Below, in pieces: positions 1 to 6,345 of a DNA stretch of 8,766 nucleotides. A program made the position numbers and the translations under genes. This stretch comes from Candidatus Poseidoniales archaeon (lineage in GTDB: Archaea > Thermoplasmatota > Poseidoniia > Poseidoniales > Poseidoniaceae): assembly GCA_009887135.1 (NCBI GenBank), contig QXYA01000151.1:1-8766 (forward strand), in the 5' to 3' direction. Numbering within the stretch: the first letter of the stretch is position 1; each line of letters starts with the position of its first letter. Under the pieces are notes generated by a model. That model ran no database searches and was not told where the DNA came from. It saw nothing but the letters and a program-made list of their open reading frames with translations.

Positions 1-685
1 GTATGGAGGAACCTTCGTCTGCAATAATCAGTGTACGTTCAAATTGGCCCATGTTCTTCGCATTGATTCTGAAATAGGCTTGAACTGGCATTTCAACATG
101 GATTCCCTTAGGTACGTAGATGAACGATCCCCCTGACCACACTGCTGTGTTCAAGGCTGAAAATTTGTTATCACTATGCGGGATGACTGTTCCGAAGTAT
201 TTTTTCACCAGTTCAGGGTATTCTTTGAGACCTGTATCCATGTCCAAGAAAATGACACCTTGCTCTTCCAAATCTTCTCGAATAGAGTGGTAAACTGCTT
301 CACTTTCGTATTGAGCAGTAACGCCACCGAGCCATTTTTGTTCGGCTTGTGGTATGCCGAGACGGTCGAATGTACGCTTGATGTCTTCAGGAACATCGTC
401 CCAATCTTTCTCGGTCTTATTTGAGGAACGAAGGAAGTAAGTGATGTTGTCGAAATTGATTCCATCTAGAGAAGCACAGTTCCCCCACGTTGGCATTTCG
501 CGTTCAGCGAAGTGATTGTATGCTTTTACTCGGATATCCGTCATCCATTCTGGTTCATTCTTGAGTTCAGAAATATCACGAACAACCTGCTCACTGAGGC
601 CTTTATCGAACCGAATTGTAGACGATTCAGGGTCGTGGAATCCATAGCGATAATCGCCAACTGCGTCTTGTGCATCTTGTGTCAT
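1..685 (-). CDS. sufB: SufB, Fe-S cluster assembly scaffold subunit (C-terminus cut by window edge)
   Basis: SufB is the core scaffold of the SUF system: with SufD and the ATPase SufC it forms the cytoplasmic complex on which Fe-S clusters are built. I translated the minus strand from an ATG at 683-685. It stays open for 228 codons to the window edge, so the N-terminal half or so is present and the C-terminal beta-helix end is missing. Family-typical segments seen are a W-G-N-C-A-S segment, 'WLGGVTAQYESEAVYHSI', 'EQGVIFLDMD' and 'TAVWSGGSFIYVPKGIHVE', which match the conserved SufB core. The start is supported by a GAGGTG ribosome binding site overlapping the sufC stop codon, with 9 bp between the genes, so the two are almost certainly co-transcribed and translationally coupled. 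A sufD gene may follow outside the window, but that cannot be seen. SufB is preferred over its paralogue SufD because the conserved segments are of the SufB type. Confidence 0.95.
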   Translation of the reverse strand, partial: MTQDAQDAVGDYRYGFHDPESSTIRFDKGLSEQVVRDISELKNEPEWMTDIRVKAYNHFAEREMPTWGNCASLDGINFDNITYFLRSSNKTEKDWDDVPEDIKRTFDRLGIPQAEQKWLGGVTAQYESEAVYHSIREDLEEQGVIFLDMDTGLKEYPELVKKYFGTVIPHSDNKFSALNTAVWSGGSFIYVPKGIHVEMPVQAYFRINAKNMGQFERTLIIADEGSSI

Positions 686-690
686 AATTT

Positions 691-696
691 CACCTC
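691..696 (-). promoter_or_regulatory. sufB ribosome binding site
   Basis: On the minus strand GAGGTG lies 5 nt before the sufB ATG. Its first two bases are the last two of the sufC TGA stop codon. This fixes the sufB start and suggests translational coupling of SufC to SufB. Confidence 0.75.
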
Positions 697-1450
697 ATAC
701 AAGGGCTTCGACCCAGTCGTACCCTTCGTCTTCAAGCTTTAGGGCCAGTTCTGGTCCACCGCTCTGAACAATTTTTCCGTCGAGAAGGACGTGAACCATA
801 TCTGGCTTAACAAGGTCAAGAAGACGTTGGTAGTGAGTGATGATCAAACAGCCAGTGTTTTGAGCAACGCTGTTGATTCCTTCTGCAACAATGCGAAGGG
901 CATCGATATCAAGACCAGAATCCGTTTCATCAAGAAGTGCAAGGTCTGGTTGTAAGAGAAGGAGTTGAAGAATTTCTAGACGCTTCTTTTCTCCACCGCT
1001 GAATCCTTGATTGACGTAGCGTGAAAGGAAGGAGCGATCCATGCTAAGTTTCTCCATAGCATCTTTGAGTTCTTTTCTGAATTCCCTCGGTGGAGGGGCT
1101 TCACCGCGAACGGAAGCCACGGACTTGCGAAGGAATGTTCCTACTTGGACGCCAGGAATTGCTGCTGGGTATTGGAATGAGAGGAACATGCCGTCTCTTG
1201 CACGTTGAAACACTTCCATATCTTCGATGTTGGAGCCTTTGTAATGGACGGTACCCTGTGTGATATTGTACGCTGGATGACCCATGATGACGCTAGCAAG
1301 AGTAGACTTCCCTGCGCCGTTTCTGCCCATAATCGCATGGATTTCCCCGCGGTTAATTGTCAGATTCAATCCCTTAAGGATTGGAGTACCTTCAACAGAA
1401 ACGTGGAGATTTTCCACTCGCAGAAGCTCGTCGCTCATCATCTCACCCAT
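695..1450 (-). CDS. sufC: SufC, ABC-type ATPase of the SUF Fe-S assembly complex
   Basis: SufC is a soluble ABC ATPase that is not a transporter; it binds SufB/SufD and uses ATP to remodel the scaffold during Fe-S cluster assembly. The 251-residue length is normal for the family. Motifs, in order: Walker A 'GRNGAGKST' (42-50), Q-loop 'SFQYP' (Q93), the SufC-specific stretch 'FSGGEKKRLEILQLLLLQP' (150-168) with the ABC signature SGGEKKR, Walker B 'LALLDE' (170-175), D-loop 'SGLD', and the switch histidine in 'IITHYQR' (H206). The region from 'LLRVENLHVSVEG' is standard SufC. Three start codons are close together: ATG at 1450 with AGGA upstream (used here), and two adjacent ATGs at 1441 and 1438, the last with GGTGA 4 nt before it. 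The true N-terminus could therefore be 4 residues shorter. It is first in a sufC-sufB operon and is read divergently from the NifU-like gene. Confidence 0.96.
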   Translation of the reverse strand: MGEMMSDELLRVENLHVSVEGTPILKGLNLTINRGEIHAIMGRNGAGKSTLASVIMGHPAYNITQGTVHYKGSNIEDMEVFQRARDGMFLSFQYPAAIPGVQVGTFLRKSVASVRGEAPPPREFRKELKDAMEKLSMDRSFLSRYVNQGFSGGEKKRLEILQLLLLQPDLALLDETDSGLDIDALRIVAEGINSVAQNTGCLIITHYQRLLDLVKPDMVHVLLDGKIVQSGGPELALKLEDEGYDWVEALV

Positions 1451-1541
1451 ATGTTCCTACAGTCACACCCTTATCAATAGATGCAATCGCTCCTGATACT
1501 ACACTGCAACACTTCAAACAGTACCTAGCATTCGGAAGAAC
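1451..1541. promoter_or_regulatory. Divergent intergenic region between sufC and the NifU-like gene
   Basis: These 91 bp separate two divergent Fe-S biogenesis units and must hold both promoters, if both are transcribed from here. I do not see a strong archaeal TATA box (TTTAWA type) on either strand; the AT-richest part is 'ttatcaatag' at 1471-1480. A GGAAG at 1534-1538, 3 nt before the plus-strand ATG, may be a weak ribosome binding site. No convincing operator palindrome is seen. Calling this a shared promoter region is an inference from gene layout. Confidence 0.45.
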
Positions 1542-2006
1542 ATGGTGGATGATTTGGTCAATGCATATGCCCTCGAAGCTCAAAAGGCAATGGAGGCTGA
1601 GGCAAAACGCCGTATTGAGGAGACTTCAGACCCTGAAGAAGACCACCGCCTCAGAAATATGTCGTTACATGAAGTACTCGACTCCGAGTATCTCGTTCCA
1701 GCTTTGTGTGCACGTTTAGGAGCTGTGCGGGCCGCACTCGATGGACACGGGGGAGGCATTGCCGTTGCCCGTAAAGAAGCGACAAAAACAGGTCTTCGAC
1801 TCGTTTTGGATTTAACAGGCGCATGTTTGACCTGTGGTGCTGCTCCAGGTACGCTTGAAGGTGTACGAAACGATCTCGAAGCAGATTCGGAGATAGAATC
1901 AATCCAATTCTCAACTGCTCTACTCGATACGTTCGATGAACTTGGGCGGGAATTTATTCTCGCACATGGGAACGTCGAATTTGTTGATGTTTCATCGGCG
2001 GCTTGA
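1542..2006 (+). CDS. NifU C-terminal-domain Fe-S scaffold/carrier protein
   Basis: Proteins with the NifU C-terminal (Nfu-type) domain hold or deliver Fe-S clusters through a CxxC pair, usually as a dimer sharing one 4Fe-4S cluster. In this 154-residue protein the domain spans about residues 50-121: a helix 'LVPALCARLGAVRAAL', the 'GHGGGIAV' turn corresponding to the usual dGGd motif, a strand 'LRLVLDL', then 'GACLTCGAAPGTLEGV' with C95 and C98 matching the family's G-x-C-x-x-C-x-x-x-x-x-T-L pattern. The family core is about 70-80 residues, so this one has an N-terminal extension of about 45 residues, mostly charged helix rich in Ala, Glu and Lys/Arg, and a C-terminal tail of about 30 residues ('STALLDTFDELGREF' onward). 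An additional cysteine is C56. It lies head-to-head with sufC and sufB, which fits a role in the same Fe-S pathway. The ATG at 1542 is the first in frame after the divergent gap. It is followed closely by tgtA. Confidence 0.85.
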   Translation: MVDDLVNAYALEAQKAMEAEAKRRIEETSDPEEDHRLRNMSLHEVLDSEYLVPALCARLGAVRAALDGHGGGIAVARKEATKTGLRLVLDLTGACLTCGAAPGTLEGVRNDLEADSEIESIQFSTALLDTFDELGREFILAHGNVEFVDVSSAA

Positions 2007-2031
2007 AATCAAAGGGTTCAGCCCCTCAAAC

Positions 2032-4287
2032 ATGGCAGTATGGAACACAGGGTCTCGACCCGATCCGCAACCTTGTCGAGAGGGTGATGAAGGTAAGTTT
2101 GAAATCTCTTCAAGAGATGGTCGGGCACGAGTTGGAAAACTCCATACCAAACACGGTATTTTGGAGACGCCTGCACTGCTTCCTGTCATCAATCCAAACA
2201 TCCGTACCATTGAACCTCGTGAAATGTGGGATAGATACGGTATTTCAGCCCTCATTACCAACTCTTACATTATCTGGAAACACGATGAACTCAAACAACA
2301 TGCTCTTAGTAAAGGTGTCCACGATTTACTGGATTATCCAGGCGTAATCATGACCGATTCAGGAACCTTTCAGGCTTACGTTTACGGAGATGTCGAGGTT
2401 GGTGTTGAAGAGATTGTTGAATTTCAAAAGTCAATAGGTGTTGATATTGCAACCATGCTCGATGTGTTTAGTCGGCCAGATATGTCTGAACTTGAAGTAG
2501 AATCCGCTGTTGACGTCACTGTTGAACGTGCTCAACAATCGCTTGATATCGCTGGAGATGTTATGTTAAATGGACCTATTCAAGGAGGTACGTTCCGTCA
2601 TCTTCGTAAAAAATCAGCCCGTGAAATGAGCGCTTTTGATTTCGCAGTTCATCCGATTGGTGGAATTGTTCCAATCATGGAAAAACATCGCTACAAAGAT
2701 TTGGCAAAGATCATGCTCGCTACACTTCCAGAACTTGCTCCTGAACGGCCAAGGCATATGTTCGGATGTGGTCATCCAATGCTCTTTCCTATGTTAATTG
2801 CCTTAGGAGCGGATTTGTTCGATTCAGCCGCATATGCTCTTTTTGCTCGAGATAAGCGACTTCTTTCACCATCCGGAACCATTCATTTGGATGACCTTCA
2901 AGAATGGCCATCGATGCTACCTTGTGTGGTCGGATTCAGTCCAAAAGAAGTTTTGAAAATGAAAGAAAAAGATCGTACTGCTTTCCTAGCAACCTACAAT
3001 TTAGAAGTAACTTTGGCCGAGTTAGCTCGTTGTAAGCAAGCAGTTTATGATGGAACCATTTGGCAACTTGCTGAACAGCGTAGCCACCACCATCCAGCCT
3101 TGCGAGAAGCGTTCTTGTGGTTAACAACTCGTCCATTCCCATCTGGAATTTCCATCGACGTTCTGGATGACCTTGTTATCGACGATCGTTCTGCTGCACG
3201 AGAAGTTTCTCCAGAAGGTGGAATCTGGGAAGGAGATTGGTCGTACGTCATCGATGCACAATCACCTCGAAGGAAAAAAGGTGAACGATGGGGTGGAGAA
3301 GATACACTTGTTCGCCCTCACATCCTTGCAGCACGAAAGCAACTTCATTCACGTTGGAGGCCTGAAAAAGGGAACGGCGTTGATGTATTGATTCTTCATG
3401 GTGCTCCTGGGCCCTGGCGGTCACGTTGTGAAACATTGGTCTTAAGGATGCAATCACTTCTTCCATCGATGGAGATCTTTGTACAAACTCCTCTTGGCCT
3501 GATACCGTATGGACTGGAAGATCTCAACCCCTTTGCTCAAGTTGATGGACCATCTTGGTTGTGGGACCGACGCCCTAATCCGATTTTAATTCGAAAGGAA
3601 TTGATGATGTTCAGTATTGATGCTGATCGTATTCTTACATTGGATATTTCTCAAGAAAAGGTTGTTCAGAAGGCTTCTGAACTTCTCCAATCCTTCGGAA
3701 TAATCACCGAACCTCTTGCTATTGATGATTCGACACTTCCAGAGCAAAAGATATTGCTTCGAAGAAAGCAGATTCATCAGAAACTTGTCGTCCTCGCAAA
3801 TTGTCATCCAGAAAGTGCTCATGAAATGGTAGAAGATTGTTCATTCATTATCGGAGGGACTGGTCGGGTAAAGAATGTACTGAATTCCTCTGGAAAGCAT
3901 ATCCTTAGTCCAAGATTAACCGATGGAGGCCTATCGATTACTGATTTTGGTGCAGAGATTCTCTATGGTTATCGTTCCTTGCCTTTGCCAACTGAACACA
4001 ATCGATTCTCACCGATGGTCAATCCTGGAGAAGGGTTGCCATTGGTCGTGATTCATGATGATGCAGTCGAGTATATTCTACGTGGGCGAAATGTCTTCCA
4101 TGGTTTCATCCATGCCTGTGATGCCTGGCTTACTGCTGGTCAAACATGCTTGATTGTACGACAAAATGGTGACCTTGTTGGCCACGGTCTTTCTCAATGC
4201 AATGCGAATGAAGCTCTTCGGTTGAGAAAGGGAATCGCAGTAAGAACCCGTAGCGATTTCTCTAAAACCATTGAAGCAGCAAAATGA
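2032..4287 (+). CDS. tgtA: Archaeal tRNA-guanine(15) transglycosylase (archaeosine TGT)
   Basis: ArcTGT exchanges guanine-15 in the D-loop of archaeal tRNAs for preQ0, the precursor of archaeosine. From ATG 2032 it is 751 residues. The catalytic barrel (about 22-365) has 'ITNSYIIWKHDEL', 'MTDSGTFQ' with D109, 'GPIQGGTF', 'HPIGGIVP', 'FGCGHPM' and 'DLFDSAAYALFARD' with D264; D109 and D264 correspond to catalytic D95 and D249 of the Pyrococcus horikoshii enzyme. A C1-like region has 'TPLGLIPYGLEDLNPFAQ' (to residue 503), a C2-like region 'LTDGGLSITDFGAEIL', and the end (about 670-745) is a PUA domain with 'DDAVEYILRGRNVF'. The protein is longer than the 582-residue Pyrococcus enzyme, mainly in the C-terminal half. 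All four zinc ligands expected there are replaced (S294, L296, V299, Y322). The frame is open back to an ATG at 1936 inside the NifU-like gene. I chose 2032 because it gives a 25-bp gap and homology starts only near residue 22, but no good ribosome binding site settles it. Confidence 0.93.
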   Translation: MAVWNTGSRPDPQPCREGDEGKFEISSRDGRARVGKLHTKHGILETPALLPVINPNIRTIEPREMWDRYGISALITNSYIIWKHDELKQHALSKGVHDLLDYPGVIMTDSGTFQAYVYGDVEVGVEEIVEFQKSIGVDIATMLDVFSRPDMSELEVESAVDVTVERAQQSLDIAGDVMLNGPIQGGTFRHLRKKSAREMSAFDFAVHPIGGIVPIMEKHRYKDLAKIMLATLPELAPERPRHMFGCGHPMLFPMLIALGADLFDSAAYALFARDKRLLSPSGTIHLDDLQEWPSMLPCVVGFSPKEVLKMKEKDRTAFLATYNLEVTLAELARCKQAVYDGTIWQLAEQRSHHHPALREAFLWLTTRPFPSGISIDVLDDLVIDDRSAAREVSPEGGIWEGDWSYVIDAQSPRRKKGERWGGEDTLVRPHILAARKQLHSRWRPEKGNGVDVLILHGAPGPWRSRCETLVLRMQSLLPSMEIFVQTPLGLIPYGLEDLNPFAQVDGPSWLWDRRPNPILIRKELMMFSIDADRILTLDISQEKVVQKASELLQSFGIITEPLAIDDSTLPEQKILLRRKQIHQKLVVLANCHPESAHEMVEDCSFIIGGTGRVKNVLNSSGKHILSPRLTDGGLSITDFGAEILYGYRSLPLPTEHNRFSPMVNPGEGLPLVVIHDDAVEYILRGRNVFHGFIHACDAWLTAGQTCLIVRQNGDLVGHGLSQCNANEALRLRKGIAVRTRSDFSKTIEAAK

Positions 4288-4321
4288 GAAAGGATTGAAA
4301 GACTTCCGTTCCTTCCTAGGT

Positions 4322-5341
4322 ATGAAAGCAATGACGTATGAATGGGTAATCGAAACAAAAGAGTTGACCAAATCATATGGTCCTCATGTTGCCCTAGATT
4401 CTCTCAGCATTAATGTCCCTAAGGGAGCAACGGGACTCCTTGGCCCAAACGGAGCCGGAAAATCCACTTTTTTCAAGACCATTCTAGGTTTGATTCAAGC
4501 CACATCTGGTGAGGGTAAAGTATTGGGTCATGATATTCGTACTGAAGGACTCGATATCCGTTCTAAAATCGGTTACATGCCTGAATATGAGGCCTTAGAC
4601 AATGATATGGATGCGATCCATCAAGTAAGATACAGCGGGGAACTGCTTGGCATGAACCCAGTTGTTGCAATGGCTCGAGCACATACTGCAATGGAATATG
4701 TTGGACTTGGCGAATTACGATATCGTCCCATTTCCTCGTTTTCAACCGGGATGAAACAGGCTACAAAACTTGCATGTGCAATTATTCACGATCCACAACT
4801 CATCATTGCTGACGAGCCATCAAATGGGCTTGATGCAACCGCACGTGATTCGATGTTAACCACCCTGTACAACATGGTTCATTCAGGAGGTCGCTCAGTG
4901 CTTATGTCAAGCCACCTTATGGAAGATGTTGAACGCGTATGCGATAGCATGGTACTTCTCCACAAAGGGAAACTTGCTGCACAAGGACGTATTGAAGATT
5001 TGAAAGCAATCGATAGAGAAATTGAAATTCACGTTTGGGGCTCTGCTGACGAACTTGAGCAAGCCATGAGCCAAGAGGGTCTGGAGGTTCGACGAGAAGG
5101 CAGGATCATGCGAATCAAACACGATGGTGAACATACGACACATCGTATTTTGAAATGTGCAGCCCATACGGGTGCTCAAATTCGACGTATGCACGAATAT
5201 GAAGCCTCTTTGGAAGATTTGTTTATTGTCATTATGGAACGGTTTGGTTATGGAGTCAAATCAAGCGAAGATCTTCTTGCATCACCTGCAGAAGCCCGCC
5301 GAGTTGATGCTCCTGAACACATGGGAGGTTCGGGATCATGA
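4322..5341 (+). CDS. ABC-2 type transporter ATP-binding protein (first of two)
   Basis: Cytoplasmic nucleotide-binding subunit of an ABC-2 family transporter (CcmA/NatA type, COG1131-like). In this 340-residue chain: 'TKELTKSYG' A-loop region, Walker A 'GPNGAGKST' (41-49), a Q-loop with Glu in place of Gln ('GYMPEYEAL'), a non-canonical signature 'FSTGMKQ' (140-146) instead of LSGGQ, Walker B 'LIIADEP' (161-167), D-loop 'SNGLDA', and switch His in 'MSSHLMEDVERVC'. Walker A Lys, catalytic Glu and switch His are all present, so it should hydrolyse ATP. A C-terminal domain of about 110 residues (from about 225), typical of this subfamily, ends in a Gly/Ser-rich tail. The frame is open upstream to a TTG at 4271 that would overlap tgtA; ATG 4322 or ATG 4331 is more likely and neither has a clear ribosome binding site. 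It overlaps the next gene by 4 bp (ATGA), which marks the start of a coupled four-gene transporter cassette. Confidence 0.92.
   Translation: MKAMTYEWVIETKELTKSYGPHVALDSLSINVPKGATGLLGPNGAGKSTFFKTILGLIQATSGEGKVLGHDIRTEGLDIRSKIGYMPEYEALDNDMDAIHQVRYSGELLGMNPVVAMARAHTAMEYVGLGELRYRPISSFSTGMKQATKLACAIIHDPQLIIADEPSNGLDATARDSMLTTLYNMVHSGGRSVLMSSHLMEDVERVCDSMVLLHKGKLAAQGRIEDLKAIDREIEIHVWGSADELEQAMSQEGLEVRREGRIMRIKHDGEHTTHRILKCAAHTGAQIRRMHEYEASLEDLFIVIMERFGYGVKSSEDLLASPAEARRVDAPEHMGGSGS
5323..5329 (+). promoter_or_regulatory. Ribosome binding site of first ABC permease
   Basis: GGGAGGT lies 8 nt before ATG 5338, within the end of the preceding ATPase gene. It supports the start that overlaps the upstream stop by 4 bp. 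Confidence 0.7.
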
Positions 5342-6345
5342 GCGAAGATGATGTTCCAATCGAAGCATCAACTCCTGTGACGGGGCAAAGTCGAATGGAT
5401 GCTGCATGGGGCTCTGAAAGCGATTCTGTCGCATCTGTTGCTCGCCCATCGACACAAACAGGTCAAGTTTTTGAGCAAGTCTACAAACCATGGGATGGCA
5501 CATTGAATCCACGTTGGATGCGTAATTGGGCTATTTTTCGGCACCATCTCTTAGGAATATTCCGTAAAGGCCATCGTCCATGGGGCGTACCAACTAAACT
5601 GTTCCTTATTTTTGTCTTCATTGCGTCTATGACAGACGTTGCTCTCACTCTACTCTTCGCCATCCTCGGTGAACCGGGTTTGTACGAACTCTGGGGCGTT
5701 GGACGTAATAATCTCTATGCACACGTCCTTGGTTTCTTTCCCAGAAACATGTTGTTCTACCCACTTGTTGCTGCGTTACTCGTTGGAGGCGTGATTTCCG
5801 AAGATCGTTCGAACGGTACTTCAGCGTTGTATTTTTCAAGACCCATAAATCGATTTGACTATGTTGGTATGAAATATCTTGCAGTAGCAAGTATTCAAGC
5901 TTTGATCATTCTTGGAACACTGATGTTGTATTACTTCGCTGATATCCTGTCAATGGGTCGTGGCTGGGCTTGGATAATTGATACGTTTCCTATGTTCTTG
6001 ACCACAATGTTCTGCGGAGTTTTACTCATTGTAACGTACACGAGCATTGGATTGGCACTCTCGAGTGTTTCTCGTGGTAAGTTTTTCCCTGGTATCGCAT
6101 TGTTAGCGATCATACTAGGAACAAAGACACTCGCTGCTATCGTTGAGGGTCTATTTGACAAATCAATTCTCTATCTTATCTCTCCTTATGATTCAATTGC
6201 TCATGTCGGTCAGGCGTTAATTGGTGCGAACATGATGTATGACCACCCTTGGGTTTGGTCGCTTGTATCAGTTTTGGCATTCAATGCCATTTCTCTTTAT
6301 GTCCTATCTGTGCGAGTCTCTTCAATGGAGGTGACCCGTGAATGA
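5338..6345 (+). CDS. ABC-2 type transporter permease (first of two)
   Basis: Integral membrane subunit expected to pair with the adjacent ATPases. The 335-residue chain has six likely transmembrane helices at about 87-110, 137-155, 179-203, 217-243, 249-271 and 305-326, the usual ABC-2 fold. After TM2 comes 'SEDRSNGTSALYFSRPINR', the cytoplasmic segment characteristic of ABC-2 permeases (acidic residue, Gly-Thr, then a 'sRPi.R' motif), followed by 'FDYVGMKYLA' leading into TM3. External loops are short. The first 80 or so residues are hydrophilic and probably cytoplasmic: a Ser/Thr/Ala/acidic low-complexity stretch (1-45), then a Trp- and basic-rich segment ('PRWMRNWAIFRHH') that may lie along the membrane as the elbow helix. 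The substrate cannot be told. The gene overlaps both neighbours by 4 bp, so balanced co-expression is expected. Confidence 0.88.
   Translation: MSEDDVPIEASTPVTGQSRMDAAWGSESDSVASVARPSTQTGQVFEQVYKPWDGTLNPRWMRNWAIFRHHLLGIFRKGHRPWGVPTKLFLIFVFIASMTDVALTLLFAILGEPGLYELWGVGRNNLYAHVLGFFPRNMLFYPLVAALLVGGVISEDRSNGTSALYFSRPINRFDYVGMKYLAVASIQALIILGTLMLYYFADILSMGRGWAWIIDTFPMFLTTMFCGVLLIVTYTSIGLALSSVSRGKFFPGIALLAIILGTKTLAAIVEGLFDKSILYLISPYDSIAHVGQALIGANMMYDHPWVWSLVSVLAFNAISLYVLSVRVSSMEVTRE
6327..6334 (+). promoter_or_regulatory. Ribosome binding site of second ABC ATPase
   Basis: GGAGGTGA lies 7 nt before ATG 6342, inside the 3' end of the first permease gene. It is a strong Shine-Dalgarno sequence and confirms the overlapping start. 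Confidence 0.75.

Noticed and set aside
176..424. Plus-strand open frame of 82 codons.
   Set aside because: It is antisense to sufB, whose translation is continuous and strongly conserved.
1936..2031. Upstream in-frame extension of tgtA overlapping the end of the NifU-like gene.
   Set aside because: It reads through the NifU-like gene in another frame and has no similarity to TGT; homology begins about 21 residues after ATG 2032.
3085..3096. Ser-His-His-His-Pro cluster in TgtA as a replacement zinc site.
   Set aside because: It aligns with 'RSHPKL' in the zinc-containing Pyrococcus enzyme, so part of it is simply family sequence; there is no direct evidence that it binds metal.
2032..4287. 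The TGT-family protein could be ArcS (the TgtA paralogue) rather than TgtA.
   Set aside because: Both catalytic aspartates (D109, D264) and the substrate-loop motifs are intact, and the ArcS hallmark P-C-S-x-x-K-P-Y is absent, so TgtA fits better despite the missing zinc site.
4288..4321. Possible terminator or promoter between tgtA and the first ATPase.
   Set aside because: The 34-bp gap has no T-run, no convincing hairpin and no TATA-like element; the genes may simply be co-transcribed.
4078..4371. Minus-strand open frame of 97 codons across the tgtA-ATPase junction.
   Set aside because: It is antisense to the well-supported PUA domain of TgtA and the start of the ATPase; the peptide has no recognisable features.
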